Positions 35,132 through 44,358 of a stretch of 64,000 nucleotides of DNA are shown here, in pieces. The stretch's first letter is position 1. The number at the start of each line of letters is the position of its first letter. The translations under genes and the position numbers were made by a program. This stretch comes from Thermostichus sp047461615 (GTDB lineage Bacteria; Cyanobacteriota; Cyanobacteriia; Thermostichales; Thermostichaceae): the NCBI RefSeq assembly GCF_047461615.1, contig NZ_JANSHI010000011.1, forward strand, positions 1-64,000. The letters are read 5' to 3'. The notes under the pieces are model-generated. The model worked only from the letters and a program-made list of their open reading frames with translations, was not told the origin of the DNA and made no database searches.

Positions 35132-35713
35132 TTAAAAGGAAAGCTTCTGGAATAGATGAGAAACGGGTAGGGCAAATCCTGGAATGACTTCTTCACCCTC
35201 GAGAAGATCTACCGATTTGAGGAGACGATCGGGCTCTTCAGAGCTGCGATACACCAGGATGTAGTGCTCAATGGGGTGGACGAGCCAAACCAGGCGGCTG
35301 CCATTTTCAAAGTACTCCACCAGCTTGTCATGAATTTCTTCGATTGTATTGCCGGAAGAGAGCACTTCAACAGCCAGATCGGGGGCACCCTCTAAAAATC
35401 CTATGGGCAGTTCGGTCATGCCCTGCAAGCGTTCTTTGGCAAAAAAAGAAATGTCAGGGGAGCGCCAATTGCCACTCTTCATCTTAAAAGCAGTGCTGGA
35501 ATCTAAAACGACTCCCAGCTTCTTGGACAAAACGTAGGGGGCTAAAGCCGCTAATAGGAGACTGCAGACATAACCATGGAGTGCCCCTGCACTTCCCATA
35601 TCAATTGGCTTTCCATCAACAACTTCATAGCGATGCCCCTCTTTGGACAACGCCATGAAAGCTTCCGCTGTCCAAGATCTTCCTTCCTGCGATAGCGCAG
35701 CTCCAAGGGTCAT
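35132..35713 (-). CDS. Uma2-family (DUF820) putative nuclease
   Basis: 193 residues from ATG 35713 with AGGGAG seven bases upstream; TTG 35719 is a weaker start. The family core is RYEVVDGKPIDM, RSPDISFF, then PDLAVEVLSSGNTIEEIHDK and YFENGSRLVWLVHP. This is the restriction-endonuclease-like fold of Uma2/DUF820 proteins, with Asp (PDL), Glu (VEV) and a Lys further on (HDK). Such genes are numerous in cyanobacteria and their role is unknown. Codon use is more A/T-rich than in the flanking genes. Confidence 0.85.
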   Translation of the reverse strand: MTLGAALSQEGRSWTAEAFMALSKEGHRYEVVDGKPIDMGSAGALHGYVCSLLLAALAPYVLSKKLGVVLDSSTAFKMKSGNWRSPDISFFAKERLQGMTELPIGFLEGAPDLAVEVLSSGNTIEEIHDKLVEYFENGSRLVWLVHPIEHYILVYRSSEEPDRLLKSVDLLEGEEVIPGFALPVSHLFQKLSF

Positions 35714-35861
35714 CTGCAAACTCCCTGTTGCTTCTAGGTCAATTTCCCGCTCTTAAACAGTCTGGCGGCAGCGTAGGTCAAAGCTGCGGGGATAACTCAA
35801 GCGGGGAGGCCAAACGCTAGAATAGCTTGGCTTATCCTATCGTACTGACGGGAAAGGCACC

Positions 35862-37157
35862 TTGATCGAGCGCTACACTCTGCCGGAAATGGGCCAGATC
35901 TGGTCCACCGCCCACAAGCTCCAAACCTGGCTGCAGGTAGAACTGGCCGTTTGTGAAGCCCAGGCGGAGCTGGGGCGGATCCCTCAAGAGGCCCTGCAGG
36001 AGATCAAAGCCAAAGCCGCCTTTGACCCAGCACGGGTTTTGGAAATTGAGGCGGAAGTGAAGCACGACGTCATCGCCTTCTTGACCAATCTCAACGAGCA
36101 CGTGGGTGAGGCGGGACGTTACATCCACCTAGGCCTGACCAGCTCGGATGTGTTGGATACAGCCCTGGCCCTGCAGCTAGTGGCCTCTGTGGAGCTCCTG
36201 CAAGCTCGCCTAGCGGATCTCATCGCTGCGCTGCGTGAGCAAGCTCGGCAACACCGCTACACCCTCATGATTGGCCGCACCCACGGCGTCCATGCTGAGC
36301 CCATCACCTTTGGCTTCAAGCTGGCCGGCTGGCTGGCCGAGTGCCTGCGCCATCAGGAGCGCCTGGCGCGCCTGCGGGAAGTGGTGGCCGTGGGAAAGAT
36401 CTCTGGGGCTGTGGGCACCTACGCCAATGTGCCCCCCCAGGTGGAGCAGTTGGCCTGCGCCCGCTTGGGCCTCAAGCCGGATACGGTCTCAACCCAGGTG
36501 ATCTCGCGGGATCGCCACGCCGAGTATGTGCAGACTTTGGCCTTGATTGGGTCTTCCCTGGAGCGCTTTGCCACCGAGATCCGCCACCTGCAGAGGACGG
36601 AGGTGTTGGAGGCCGAAGAGTACTTTGCCCCCGGCCAAAAAGGCTCCTCCGCCATGCCTCACAAGCGCAACCCCATCAAAGCCGAACAACTGACAGGGAT
36701 CGCCCGACTGCTAAGGGGGTACGCCCTCTCGGCCCTAGAAAACATCCCCCTCTGGCACGAGCGGGACATCTCCCACAGCTCGGTGGAGCGGGTAATCCTG
36801 CCCGATGCTTCCATTCTCTGCCACTATCTGCTGGTCAACATGGCGGATCTGGTGCGCCACCTGCAGGTTTACCCTGCCAACATGGAGCGCAACCTCACCC
36901 TCTACGGCGGTGTTGTCTTCAGCCAGCAGGTGCTTTTGGCTTTAGTGGAAAAGGGCTTGAGCCGTGAGGAAGCCTACCGTCTTGTCCAAGAGAATGCTCA
37001 CCGCGCCTGGAACCAGCCTGGCGGGGATTTCCGCGCCAATCTGCTGGCAGATCCCCGGGTGATGGCCCACCTAAGCGAGGCGGAGTTGCAGGCCTGCTTT
37101 GACCCGCAGCGGCACCTTACCCACCTAGACGAGATCTTTGCCCGCCTAGGCATTTGA
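35862..37157 (+). CDS. purB: Adenylosuccinate lyase
   Basis: 431 residues, starting at TTG 35862 (MIERYTLPEMGQIWS). It acts twice in purine synthesis, releasing fumarate from SAICAR and from adenylosuccinate. The fumarase-superfamily signature is GSSAMPHKRNP (catalytic Ser loop). TSSDVLDTALALQL, GRTHGVHAEPITFGFKLAGW and ISHSSVERVILPDA are conserved. It is full length. pyrB follows after 9 bp, so purine and pyrimidine steps share a transcript. Confidence 0.95.
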   Translation: MIERYTLPEMGQIWSTAHKLQTWLQVELAVCEAQAELGRIPQEALQEIKAKAAFDPARVLEIEAEVKHDVIAFLTNLNEHVGEAGRYIHLGLTSSDVLDTALALQLVASVELLQARLADLIAALREQARQHRYTLMIGRTHGVHAEPITFGFKLAGWLAECLRHQERLARLREVVAVGKISGAVGTYANVPPQVEQLACARLGLKPDTVSTQVISRDRHAEYVQTLALIGSSLERFATEIRHLQRTEVLEAEEYFAPGQKGSSAMPHKRNPIKAEQLTGIARLLRGYALSALENIPLWHERDISHSSVERVILPDASILCHYLLVNMADLVRHLQVYPANMERNLTLYGGVVFSQQVLLALVEKGLSREEAYRLVQENAHRAWNQPGGDFRANLLADPRVMAHLSEAELQACFDPQRHLTHLDEIFARLGI

Positions 37158-37166
37158 GGATCCCCT

Positions 37167-38147
37167 ATGGTTTGGCAGCGGCAGCACGTTTTGGGCCTGG
37201 CGGATTTTACTCCGGAAGAATACCAGATCGTTTTGCAAACCGCCGCCAGCTTTCAGGAAGTGTTGACCCGGCGGCTGCCCAAGGTGCCCACCCTGCAGGG
37301 AAAGGTGGTAGTGACGCTGTTTTTCGAGCCTTCCACCCGCACCCGCAGCAGCTTTGAGCTGGCGGCCAAGCGCCTGTCAGCCGATGTGCTCAACTTTTCC
37401 CCCGGCACCTCTTCCCTGGCCAAGGGGGAAACCATTCTGGATACAGTTCGCACCTTCTTGGCCATGGGCTCCGACGTGCTCATCGTCCGCCACGCCCAGG
37501 CCGGGGTGCCGCAGCAGTTGGCCGCCGAGATCGACCGGCGCGGATCCCATACGGGGGTGTTGAATGCGGGGGACGGCCTGCACGAACACCCCACTCAAGG
37601 GCTGCTGGATTTGTTTACCCTCTGTAGCCATCTGGATCCCCAGCGGCCTCGCCTCGAGCTGCTCCAGGGGGTGAAAGTGGCCATTGTCGGCGACATCCTC
37701 CACTCGCGGGTGGCTCGCTCCAACATCTACGCCCTGGTGGCTGCTGGCGCAGACGTCCACCTGGCCGGCCCACCTACCCTGCTGCCGAAAGACTTTGCTC
37801 AGTTTGTACCCGGCCATACCCTGCCAGTGCACTGGCAGGTGGAGCCAGCCCTGGAAGGAGCCCGCTTTGTCATTGCCCTGCGCTTGCAGCAAGAGCGGAT
37901 GAGCGAATTCCTCCTCCCCAGCTTGCAGGAATACCACCACCTTTTCGGCCTCACCCGGCAGCGGCTGCGCCTGTGCCACCCAGAAGTAAGGGTCTTACAC
38001 CCCGGTCCGGTTAACCGCGGCGTCGAACTCAGTTCTGAGGTGATGGAGGACCCCGACCTCAACCTCATCGAGCGGCAGGTTGCCCACGGCGTGGCGGTGC
38101 GCATGGCGCTGCTGTACCTGATGGGGGGCGGGCGGATCCCGGCCTAG
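37167..38147 (+). CDS. pyrB: Aspartate carbamoyltransferase catalytic subunit
   Basis: 326 residues. It makes N-carbamoyl-aspartate in pyrimidine synthesis. The carbamoyl-phosphate loop is FFEPSTRTRSSFELAAKRL, the second loop is SSLAKGETILDT, and the C-terminal HPGPVNRGVEL motif binds aspartate. HARVARSN-type segment is present as HSRVARSN. The usual length of about 310 residues is slightly exceeded. It lies 9 bp downstream of purB. No regulatory chain gene (pyrI) is visible. Confidence 0.95.
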   Translation: MVWQRQHVLGLADFTPEEYQIVLQTAASFQEVLTRRLPKVPTLQGKVVVTLFFEPSTRTRSSFELAAKRLSADVLNFSPGTSSLAKGETILDTVRTFLAMGSDVLIVRHAQAGVPQQLAAEIDRRGSHTGVLNAGDGLHEHPTQGLLDLFTLCSHLDPQRPRLELLQGVKVAIVGDILHSRVARSNIYALVAAGADVHLAGPPTLLPKDFAQFVPGHTLPVHWQVEPALEGARFVIALRLQQERMSEFLLPSLQEYHHLFGLTRQRLRLCHPEVRVLHPGPVNRGVELSSEVMEDPDLNLIERQVAHGVAVRMALLYLMGGGRIPA

Positions 38148-38233
38148 AGCCCAGCTCTACCGCTAGTCTGGCTTGCTGGCGGCTCCTTGTTGGTAATGAT
38201 GGGATCAAGACCTTACCCCTAGAGAGGATCCCT

Positions 38234-39601
38234 ATGACCATTGTCGCCGCTGAAAAGCTGCAGGGCTTGCTCTCGGAGCTGGCCGACATTGAAACCATTA
38301 CTGATCCGTCAGAAGTGGCCAAGTTGTCCCTGGACTTTTACCACTACAGCCCTGTGCTCAGCCGGCAGTTGAGCGACAAGCGAGGGGATGTGGTGGTGCG
38401 CCCAGCAAACGAACAAGAGGTCAAGCGAGTGGCAGCAGCCTGTGCCAAGTGGCGGCTTCCTCTCACCGTACGGGGGGCGGGCACTGGCAACTACGGCCAG
38501 TGCATTCCCCTAGCTGGCGGCGTGATCCTAGAGATGAGCAAGCTCACTCAGGTGATCTGGGCCAAGCCGGGGCTAGCGCGGGTGCAGGCAGGGATCAAGC
38601 TGGCTGCCATTGACAAACACACCCGCGAGATGGGTTGGGAGATCCGCATGGCTCCTTCCACCTACCGCACAGCCACCATCGGCGGCTTCATTGCCGGGGG
38701 CAGCGGCGGCATTGGCTCCGTTACCTACGGCCAACTGCTGGATCGAGGAAACATTCTAGGACTGCGGGTGGTGACGGTGGAGGAAGAGCCGCGGACTCTG
38801 GAGCTGCGGGGAGACGACGTGTTCAAAGTCAGCCACGCCTGGGGCCTCACCGGGATCATCACCGAGGTGGAGATCCCCCTGGCGCCGGCTTACCCGTGGG
38901 CAGAGCTGATTGTAGCCTTCCCTCCTGAGGGGGGGTTTATGCCCTGCGCCCGGTTTGGCCAGGCTCTAGCCGCTGCCGATGGCATCCTAAAAAAACTCAT
39001 CAGCCTGCATGCTTGGCCGATCCCCAGCTATTTCGCGCCGCTACGGGGTTATTTGCCGGAGGGATCTGCGGTAGCCCTGTTGATGGTGGCCGAATGCAGC
39101 CTGGAGCCGCTGCTAGAGCTCATCCGGGAGCATGGCGGCCAGGTGGTCTACAACAAAACGGCCCAGGAGGCCGCCAAAGGGATCTCGCTGGGGGAATTTT
39201 CCTGGAACCACACCACTCTGCACTGCCGCAGTGTGGATCCCAATTTGACCTATCTGCAGTCGATTTTCCCGCCTGACCGGGAGCTGAAGCTGGTGCAGCA
39301 TCTGTACGAGCACTTTGGCGACGAAGTGCTGATGCACTTGGAAATGATTCGCCTTGGCGGACAGGCCACCCCCGTGGGTCTCCAAATTGTCCGCTTTACC
39401 ACCGAAGAGCGGCTCAACGAGATCATGCGCTACCACGAGGCCCAGGGAGTGTTCATCGCCAACCCCCACACCTTCATCCTCGAAGAGGGAGGCCGCAAGG
39501 TGATGGATCCGCGCCAGGTCCGTTTCAAAGAAGAGGTGGATCCCTATGGGCTGCTCAACCCGGGCAAGACGCGCACCTGGCAAGGCCGAGCCTCTGCTTA
39601 A
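38234..39601 (+). CDS. FAD-linked oxidase, GlcD-like
   Basis: 455 residues. The PP-loop FAD-binding domain is at the N-terminus (GDVVVRPANEQEVKRVAAAC, then LPLTVRGAGTGNYGQC, then STYRTATIGGFIAGGSGGIG). The C-terminal part (from about residue 220) is the FAD oxidase cap, ending in DPYGLLNPGKT. The arrangement matches glycolate/D-lactate dehydrogenase-like flavoproteins (GlcD), but the GlcE/GlcF partners are not nearby, so the substrate is open. It is preceded by a GAGAGG-type ribosome site and ends 4 bp into the convergent dgkA stop region. Confidence 0.85.
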   Translation: MTIVAAEKLQGLLSELADIETITDPSEVAKLSLDFYHYSPVLSRQLSDKRGDVVVRPANEQEVKRVAAACAKWRLPLTVRGAGTGNYGQCIPLAGGVILEMSKLTQVIWAKPGLARVQAGIKLAAIDKHTREMGWEIRMAPSTYRTATIGGFIAGGSGGIGSVTYGQLLDRGNILGLRVVTVEEEPRTLELRGDDVFKVSHAWGLTGIITEVEIPLAPAYPWAELIVAFPPEGGFMPCARFGQALAAADGILKKLISLHAWPIPSYFAPLRGYLPEGSAVALLMVAECSLEPLLELIREHGGQVVYNKTAQEAAKGISLGEFSWNHTTLHCRSVDPNLTYLQSIFPPDRELKLVQHLYEHFGDEVLMHLEMIRLGGQATPVGLQIVRFTTEERLNEIMRYHEAQGVFIANPHTFILEEGGRKVMDPRQVRFKEEVDPYGLLNPGKTRTWQGRASA

Positions 39602-40095
39602 AAGGGGGAAGGCAGATGCTGGGGCAATAGCAGCAGCAAGGGCGGGAGAAACAGCCAAGCTGCCACCGCCACAGAAGCCAGCGCTGCCACCAACACTGCC
39701 CCAGCAGCACAGTCTTTGGCAACTTCTGCCAGCAGGTGATAGCGACTGCCCAAGGTGAGATCCACCACTGCTTCTAGGGCAGTATTCACCAGCTCGAGAG
39801 CCATCACCAGCCCACTGGTCAGGCTGATCAAGGCCATCTCCACGGCGCTCAACCGCAGGGCCAGGCCCAAGCCAAAGGCCAACACCGCTGCCAGGAGGTG
39901 GATGCGAAAGTTGCGCTGGGTGCGAACGGCGTACAGCAAGCCCCTGCCCGCATAGTAAAAACTCTTGCCCAGGTTGGTGGCCACGCACCAAGAAAGGGGG
40001 CGCCGCCAGGGATCCTCCCTTGGAGACTCAACCGGGGCCATAGAATCATCTGCCCAGCGCAGGGGCGAGGGAAAGCGACTAGGGCTGTCGGCCAT
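39598..40095 (-). CDS. dgkA: Diacylglycerol kinase (DgkA family)
   Basis: 165 residues from ATG 40095 (GAGGTGG upstream). After about 38 variable residues comes the DgkA core: ATNLGKSFYYAGRGLLYAVR, then TQRNFRIHLLAAVLAFGLG, ISLTSGLVMALELVNTALEA, then VVDL and KDCAAGAVLVAAL. Three membrane helices are seen, with the Glu and Lys-Asp residues of the active site. It phosphorylates diacylglycerol or undecaprenol in the inner membrane. It overlaps the 3' end of ybeY by 17 bp, the common ybeY-dgkA order. Confidence 0.92.
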   Translation of the reverse strand: MADSPSRFPSPLRWADDSMAPVESPREDPWRRPLSWCVATNLGKSFYYAGRGLLYAVRTQRNFRIHLLAAVLAFGLGLALRLSAVEMALISLTSGLVMALELVNTALEAVVDLTLGSRYHLLAEVAKDCAAGAVLVAALASVAVAAWLFLPPLLLLLPQHLPSPF

Positions 40096-40585
40096 GAGCC
40101 ACCTCCAAATCTTCTTGGATGGCAGCAAGCAGGTTTTGCTGTTGCTGCAGCATGCGCTGTAGGGAAAGTTCATCGGGGTGATCCCACCCCAGAAGATGCA
40201 GCAGCCCGTGACTGGCCAGCCAGGCCAGCTCGTGGGACAGTGAGTGTCCTTGCGCCTTGGCCTGGGCGCAGGCGGTAGGCACAGAAATCACAATATCCCC
40301 CAGTAGACGCACTCCTGTTAGCTTCTGCACCTCCACAGGAGCAGCCATTTCCTCAGCGGCAAAGGCCAGCACATCAGTGGGGGCGTCGATGTGACGAAAC
40401 TCGCGGTTGAGCTGGCGAATGCGTTCGTCGGAAGTAAGGCAGAGGCTGAGTTCGCAGGGATCCGTCACCCCCAGCTTACCCAACCAAACCTCAAACCAAC
40501 GTCGCCAAGTGGCCTCCTCAATGGGGCTGGGGACCTGCAGCTCCAGGTACAGATCCAGAAACCCCTCCATGCAGCTCTCGCTCAC
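40079..40585 (-). CDS. ybeY: Endoribonuclease YbeY
   Basis: 168 residues from GTG 40585 with AGGGGG six bases upstream; ATG 40570 is an alternative. The zinc motif SHELAWLASHGLLHLLGWDH (three His) defines YbeY, and REFRHIDAPTDVLAFA is also conserved. The enzyme takes part in 16S rRNA 3' maturation and ribosome quality control. The dgkA start overlaps its 3' end. Confidence 0.95.
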   Translation of the reverse strand: MSESCMEGFLDLYLELQVPSPIEEATWRRWFEVWLGKLGVTDPCELSLCLTSDERIRQLNREFRHIDAPTDVLAFAAEEMAAPVEVQKLTGVRLLGDIVISVPTACAQAKAQGHSLSHELAWLASHGLLHLLGWDHPDELSLQRMLQQQQNLLAAIQEDLEVAHGRQP

Positions 40586-40612
40586 ACCATGCCCCCTATT
40601 CTACTGGCTTGC

Positions 40613-41323
40613 TCAAGTTAAGCTCGGCTTGGGAGCTGGGGCTGCCTTTCTCTGTTCGACAAGCTGCGCCAGCGCTTGCCGTAGCCGATTTTCCAACCTC
40701 TGTTGGCTATCGTTAAACAACTCCGCCGGGAACAGATCCCCAGCAAGGCCGACGGCCCAGGCCCCTGCCCGCAAGTACTCCGCAGCATTGGCTAGGGTAA
40801 CCCCGCCGGTTGGGATCAAAGGCAGGGATCCCAGCACTGGCTGGAGGTGGCGCAAGTAGCGGGGCCCTCCCAGGCTTTCTGCTGGAAACACCTTCACTGC
40901 CGCTGCCCCTGCTTGCCAAGCTCTCCAGATCTCGCTGGGGGTGAGCGCACCGGCAACGATGGGCAGCCCCACCTCCTGGCCCCAGCAGATGAGGTTCTCG
41001 TCGGTGAAGGGGCAAACACAGAACTGGGCTCCTGCCTGCCAAGCTTGCTCTGCCATCTGCCGATTGAAGACACTGCCCACCCCTACCCAACACTGCGGGT
41101 GCTCCCGTCGCAGGTGGCTAACTAGCTGCAAATACTGGGGAACTTGCGTGGTGATTTCGATGTGGCGGATCCCGGCTCGGATGGCCAGAGTGGCCCCCGC
41201 CAGGGCTTGGGCGTAGCTGGCCAAGAGGCGAATCACGGCAATCAAGGGCTGCTGCCATAAGTCAAGTAGCCAGAGGTGCTGTGACCCATTCCTGAAACTG
41301 CGTTCAGAACTCTCGAAGGCCAT
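40613..41323 (-). CDS. KDPG/KHG aldolase family protein
   Basis: 236 residues, a class I aldolase barrel. The Glu general base lies in IRHIEITTQ, the Schiff-base Lys in AAVKVFPAESLGGP, and the phosphate loop in LIPTGGVTLANAAEYLRAGA. This family covers 2-keto-3-deoxy-6-phosphogluconate and 4-hydroxy-2-oxoglutarate aldolases. Which substrate applies is not decided here; no Entner-Doudoroff dehydratase (edd) is nearby. The N-terminal 25 residues are variable. It is 27 bp upstream of ybeY on the same strand. Confidence 0.88.
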   Translation of the reverse strand: MAFESSERSFRNGSQHLWLLDLWQQPLIAVIRLLASYAQALAGATLAIRAGIRHIEITTQVPQYLQLVSHLRREHPQCWVGVGSVFNRQMAEQAWQAGAQFCVCPFTDENLICWGQEVGLPIVAGALTPSEIWRAWQAGAAAVKVFPAESLGGPRYLRHLQPVLGSLPLIPTGGVTLANAAEYLRAGAWAVGLAGDLFPAELFNDSQQRLENRLRQALAQLVEQRKAAPAPKPSLT

Positions 41324-41465
41324 CTTTTGCAGTTGCCCAGCTTAGGTTTACCACCATTTTCTGCACTGGAGCCCGGTTTTGCCTTACCAGCCAGTAGCCT
41401 GATAGGTCGCAAACGACCGCCCTTGGTATCTTTAGGGGCGGTAGCTGCTGAGAGTGGGGGGAGCG

Positions 41466-42641
41466 ATGAGTCTCAGGAGGAAGGCAAGCAGCCTAAAGGC
41501 ATGGGCAATTCTGGGGTTGCTGGCCCTCCTGCTGTGGGGAGGATGGATGAGGGTTGCTCCATCGCAGGCGCAGAGTGTCCACCAACTGCAACAGCGGCAG
41601 CAGCACATCCAACAGCAAATCCAGCGCACCCGGCGCCGTCTTGGGGAGCTGCGCCAAGCTGAAGAAGAAGCCCGCCGGCGCATGGGATCCCTGCAGCGAA
41701 ACCTTCAACAGACCGAAGTTAGCCTGCGGGACAACCAATACCGGCTCGAGCAAGCCCAGAAAGGGCTAGAGCAAGCGCAGCAAGAGTTGCAAGAGCTGGA
41801 AGAGCGCCTGAGACGGCAGCAACGGGGTACGGCTGCCCGCTTACGCTACATGCAGCGGCAGGGAGCTGAACAGTGGTGGGCTTTGCTGCTCACCAGCCGT
41901 GACCTCAACGAGTTTTTTGACCGCCGCCACCAATTGCAACTGTTGATCGAGGCGGATCGGCAGTTAATCCAAAAGCTGCAGGCGATGGCCAAAGAGGTGG
42001 AGCAACAGCGCATTGCCCTGGAGGCGCAGCGCAACGAGATCTCCCTAATCCTGCAGGAGCTGGCGGCTCAGAAAAACCAACTGCAGCAGCAGGCTGACCT
42101 CCAAGAGCAGCTCATAAGCCGCTTGGCCAAAGAGCGTGCTGCCTACGAGGCAGCCCAACGGCGTCTGGAAGCCGACTCCCAACAGCTGACCCGTCTCATC
42201 CAATACCTGATCGCCCAACAGGCTCAGCAGCGAGGGGGCAGGGATCCTGTTCAGGGAACAGGCTGGCTGATCCCACCGGCGCACGGGCCGATCACCAGCG
42301 GCTTCGGCTGGCGGGTTCACCCCATCTACGGCATCCGCCGCTTCCACACCGGGATCGATTTTGGTGTGCCCACTGGCACCCCCGTGAGAGCGTCAGACCG
42401 AGGCACCGTCATCTACGCCGGCTGGTACGGCGGCTACGGCTACACGGTCATTGTCAACCACGGCGGCGGTATCACGACCCTCTACGCCCACAACAGCCGC
42501 ATCACCGCAGGGGTAGGCCAAAAGGTTCAGCGCGGGCAAGTCATTGCTGCTTCCGGCTCCACTGGCCTTTCCACCGGCCCCCACGTTCACTTTGAGGTGC
42601 GAGTCAATGGCCAGCCGGTCGATCCCCGCCGCTATCTGTAG
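41466..42641 (+). CDS. EnvC-like murein hydrolase activator / M23 peptidase
   Basis: 391 residues from ATG 41466 (GGGGGGAGCG upstream). A signal peptide (WAILGLLALLLWGGWM) is followed by a coiled coil of about 230 residues rich in Gln/Arg/Leu. The C-terminal LytM/M23 domain contains FHTGIDFGVPTGTPV (H-x3-D), VIVNHGGGITTLYAH and GPHVHFEVRVNG, so the zinc ligands appear intact and the domain may be catalytic rather than only an activator. It acts in the periplasm on peptidoglycan, probably during division. Its last 10 bp overlap the convergent ABC gene. Confidence 0.9.
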   Translation: MSLRRKASSLKAWAILGLLALLLWGGWMRVAPSQAQSVHQLQQRQQHIQQQIQRTRRRLGELRQAEEEARRRMGSLQRNLQQTEVSLRDNQYRLEQAQKGLEQAQQELQELEERLRRQQRGTAARLRYMQRQGAEQWWALLLTSRDLNEFFDRRHQLQLLIEADRQLIQKLQAMAKEVEQQRIALEAQRNEISLILQELAAQKNQLQQQADLQEQLISRLAKERAAYEAAQRRLEADSQQLTRLIQYLIAQQAQQRGGRDPVQGTGWLIPPAHGPITSGFGWRVHPIYGIRRFHTGIDFGVPTGTPVRASDRGTVIYAGWYGGYGYTVIVNHGGGITTLYAHNSRITAGVGQKVQRGQVIAASGSTGLSTGPHVHFEVRVNGQPVDPRRYL

Positions 42642-43282
42642 AGCAACGCCTCTGCCGGCAGGGGCTGCAGGGATCCCGCCTGCAAAAGCCAGCGCACATC
42701 GGCAATAGAAGACAGCTCCTCTGGGTCGTGGGAAACCACCAGCACCGTCCAAGTGGATTTCAGCCGGGCCAACAGCTCGATCACCTGCTGTCGCACCGAC
42801 CAATCTAGCCCCGCTGTCGGCTCATCCAGCAGCAGCAACAGGGGGCCGCGAACAAGCTGCACCGCCAAGGCCAGGCGCCGCTGTTGCCCGCCACTGAGGC
42901 GGTTGGGGGAGCTCTGGAGAGGGATCCCTTCTAGTCCCACTTGTTTGAGGGCGTTCTCAACTTCCTTTGGGGTCAGCTCCGGGTGGCCAAAGCGCATTTC
43001 TTCCAGCACCGTCAGGCCACAGAAGTGCCGCTCGGGAAACTGAAACACCAGCCCTGCCAGGCTGCGCAGCTGCTGAGGAGAGAGCTCTGTTCCTCCCCAG
43101 GCAATCCGCCCGCGTGTGGGCCGCGCCAAGCCGGCCAAAATTTCCAGCAGGGTGCTTTTGCCAGCCCCACTTTTGCCCACAATCAGCCCCAACTGGTTCA
43201 AGCCCAGCTCAAAGGAGAGGTCGCGAAGAATCGGCTGGGGAAGGGCTGCCGGATGGTAGAAAAGGTGCTGCACCTGCAACAT
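42632..43282 (-). CDS. ABC transporter ATP-binding protein
   Basis: 216 residues, a single nucleotide-binding domain: Walker A VGKSGAGKSTLLEIL, Q-loop LVFQFPERHF, signature NRLSGGQQRRLALA, Walker B LLLLLDEPTAGLD and H-loop VVSHD. The Q-loop sequence FQFPE is characteristic of CbiO/EcfA-type energy-coupling ATPases (Co, Ni or vitamin uptake). No permease gene is next to it, so the transported substrate is unknown. Its stop overlaps the M23 gene. Confidence 0.88.
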   Translation of the reverse strand: MLQVQHLFYHPAALPQPILRDLSFELGLNQLGLIVGKSGAGKSTLLEILAGLARPTRGRIAWGGTELSPQQLRSLAGLVFQFPERHFCGLTVLEEMRFGHPELTPKEVENALKQVGLEGIPLQSSPNRLSGGQQRRLALAVQLVRGPLLLLLDEPTAGLDWSVRQQVIELLARLKSTWTVLVVSHDPEELSSIADVRWLLQAGSLQPLPAEALLYR

Positions 43283-43309
43283 GGGCGCCTGAGCTGGAAG
43301 AGTTGAAGA

Positions 43310-43588
43310 CTAAAGCCATTCTTCTAGGCGCCCAAGCTGCTCCCGGAAGCCATAGGTGAGTTCGCGGTACCACTCCCGCAGCTCAAATTGATCCACAGCC
43401 CGACGCAAAGCTTCTTGCGACCGCTCGATTGGGCGCAGGGCGGCAGGTGGGATCCCTTCTTGGGCAGCCCATTGTTCGAACAGAGCTAGCTCCGTTTGCA
43501 GGTAGAGAATAAGATTGGCCACATCCTGAGGATGGGGGTAGTGAGTGGCATCTGGCATAGAGGACTTAACCAGCGGAACTAGCTCCAT
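43310..43588 (-). CDS. Hypothetical protein
   Basis: 92 residues if started at ATG 43588; ATG 43558 is also possible. The open frame runs upstream to 43777 but would cross the start of the divergent phosphatase gene, so a shorter start is preferred. The predicted product is helical and acidic (DVANLILYLQTELALFEQWA; IERSQEALRRAVDQFELREW). No signal peptide or membrane segment is visible and I do not recognise the family. It lies 27 bp upstream of the ABC ATPase start on the same strand. Confidence 0.55.
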   Translation of the reverse strand: MELVPLVKSSMPDATHYPHPQDVANLILYLQTELALFEQWAAQEGIPPAALRPIERSQEALRRAVDQFELREWYRELTYGFREQLGRLEEWL

Positions 43589-43706
43589 TTTGGCCAAGAA
43601 TCCACTCTGCTGCCGCCCAAACCCAGCAAGATTCGGGAGGAGGTTTTCTCCGCCCCTGCCTACTTCCGCGAGATAATACAAGGGAAAACGCTCACTGCTG
43701 TCACTC

Positions 43707-44237
43707 ATGACCCAAAAGCTTTTGTTCGTGTGTCTGGGCAACATCTGCCGTTCTCCCGCTGCTGAGGGGATCACCAACTACTTGCTGCGCAGCAGCGGCT
43801 ACGAAGAAGCCATCCTTTGTGACTCGGCAGGGACAGCCGCCTATCACATTGGCAGCCCACCGGATCGGCGCATGCGTCAGGTTGCCCAGCGCTACGGGCT
43901 AGAGCTGCAGGGCCGGGCCCGCCAAATCCATCCTCTGGATCTGCGGGAGTTCGACTTGATCCTGGCCATGGATCGGCAAAATTACCGAGATATCCTGAGC
44001 CTAGATCCCCAGAGGAAATACGCCGAGAAGGTGCGCCTAATCTGCAGCTACTGTCGTTCTCACACCGATGAAGAAGTTCCAGACCCGTACTATGGGGGCG
44101 AGGCTGGATTTCACTATGTCATCGAGCTACTTTGGGATGCCTGCAGCGGTCTCCTAGAGTCGCTAATCCCTGGGATCCAATGCCCGCCGTTGCCAACCCA
44201 GCCTTCCCAGCCTTCTGCATCCCCTCCTGCTGCATAG
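43707..44237 (+). CDS. Low-molecular-weight protein-tyrosine phosphatase
   Basis: 176 residues. The P-loop is VCLGNICRSPAAEG (C-x5-R) at residues 9-16, with the catalytic Asp in the DPYYGG motif near residue 130. The core is normal (about 155 residues), followed by a Pro/Ser-rich 20-residue tail. It dephosphorylates tyrosine-phosphorylated proteins. Synechocystis SynPTP is a related enzyme linked to photosynthetic proteins. The tail is unusual but short. Confidence 0.93.
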   Translation: MTQKLLFVCLGNICRSPAAEGITNYLLRSSGYEEAILCDSAGTAAYHIGSPPDRRMRQVAQRYGLELQGRARQIHPLDLREFDLILAMDRQNYRDILSLDPQRKYAEKVRLICSYCRSHTDEEVPDPYYGGEAGFHYVIELLWDACSGLLESLIPGIQCPPLPTQPSQPSASPPAA

Positions 44238-44358
44238 ACAGGCCTGCTAGGTAAGCCCTAGAATAGTCGGTTAATGCCTAGAAGCTTCTCTACAACAACT
44301 AGCCCCTAGCAGAAAACTCTTTCCCAGCCGGAAGTGTACTTTTTGTAAGGGTGGAGCT

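Noticed and set aside
44238..44358. Cobalamin or SAM riboswitch before metE
   Set aside because: The 121-bp leader lacks the B12 box and the conserved riboswitch cores, and is too short for a full cobalamin riboswitch.
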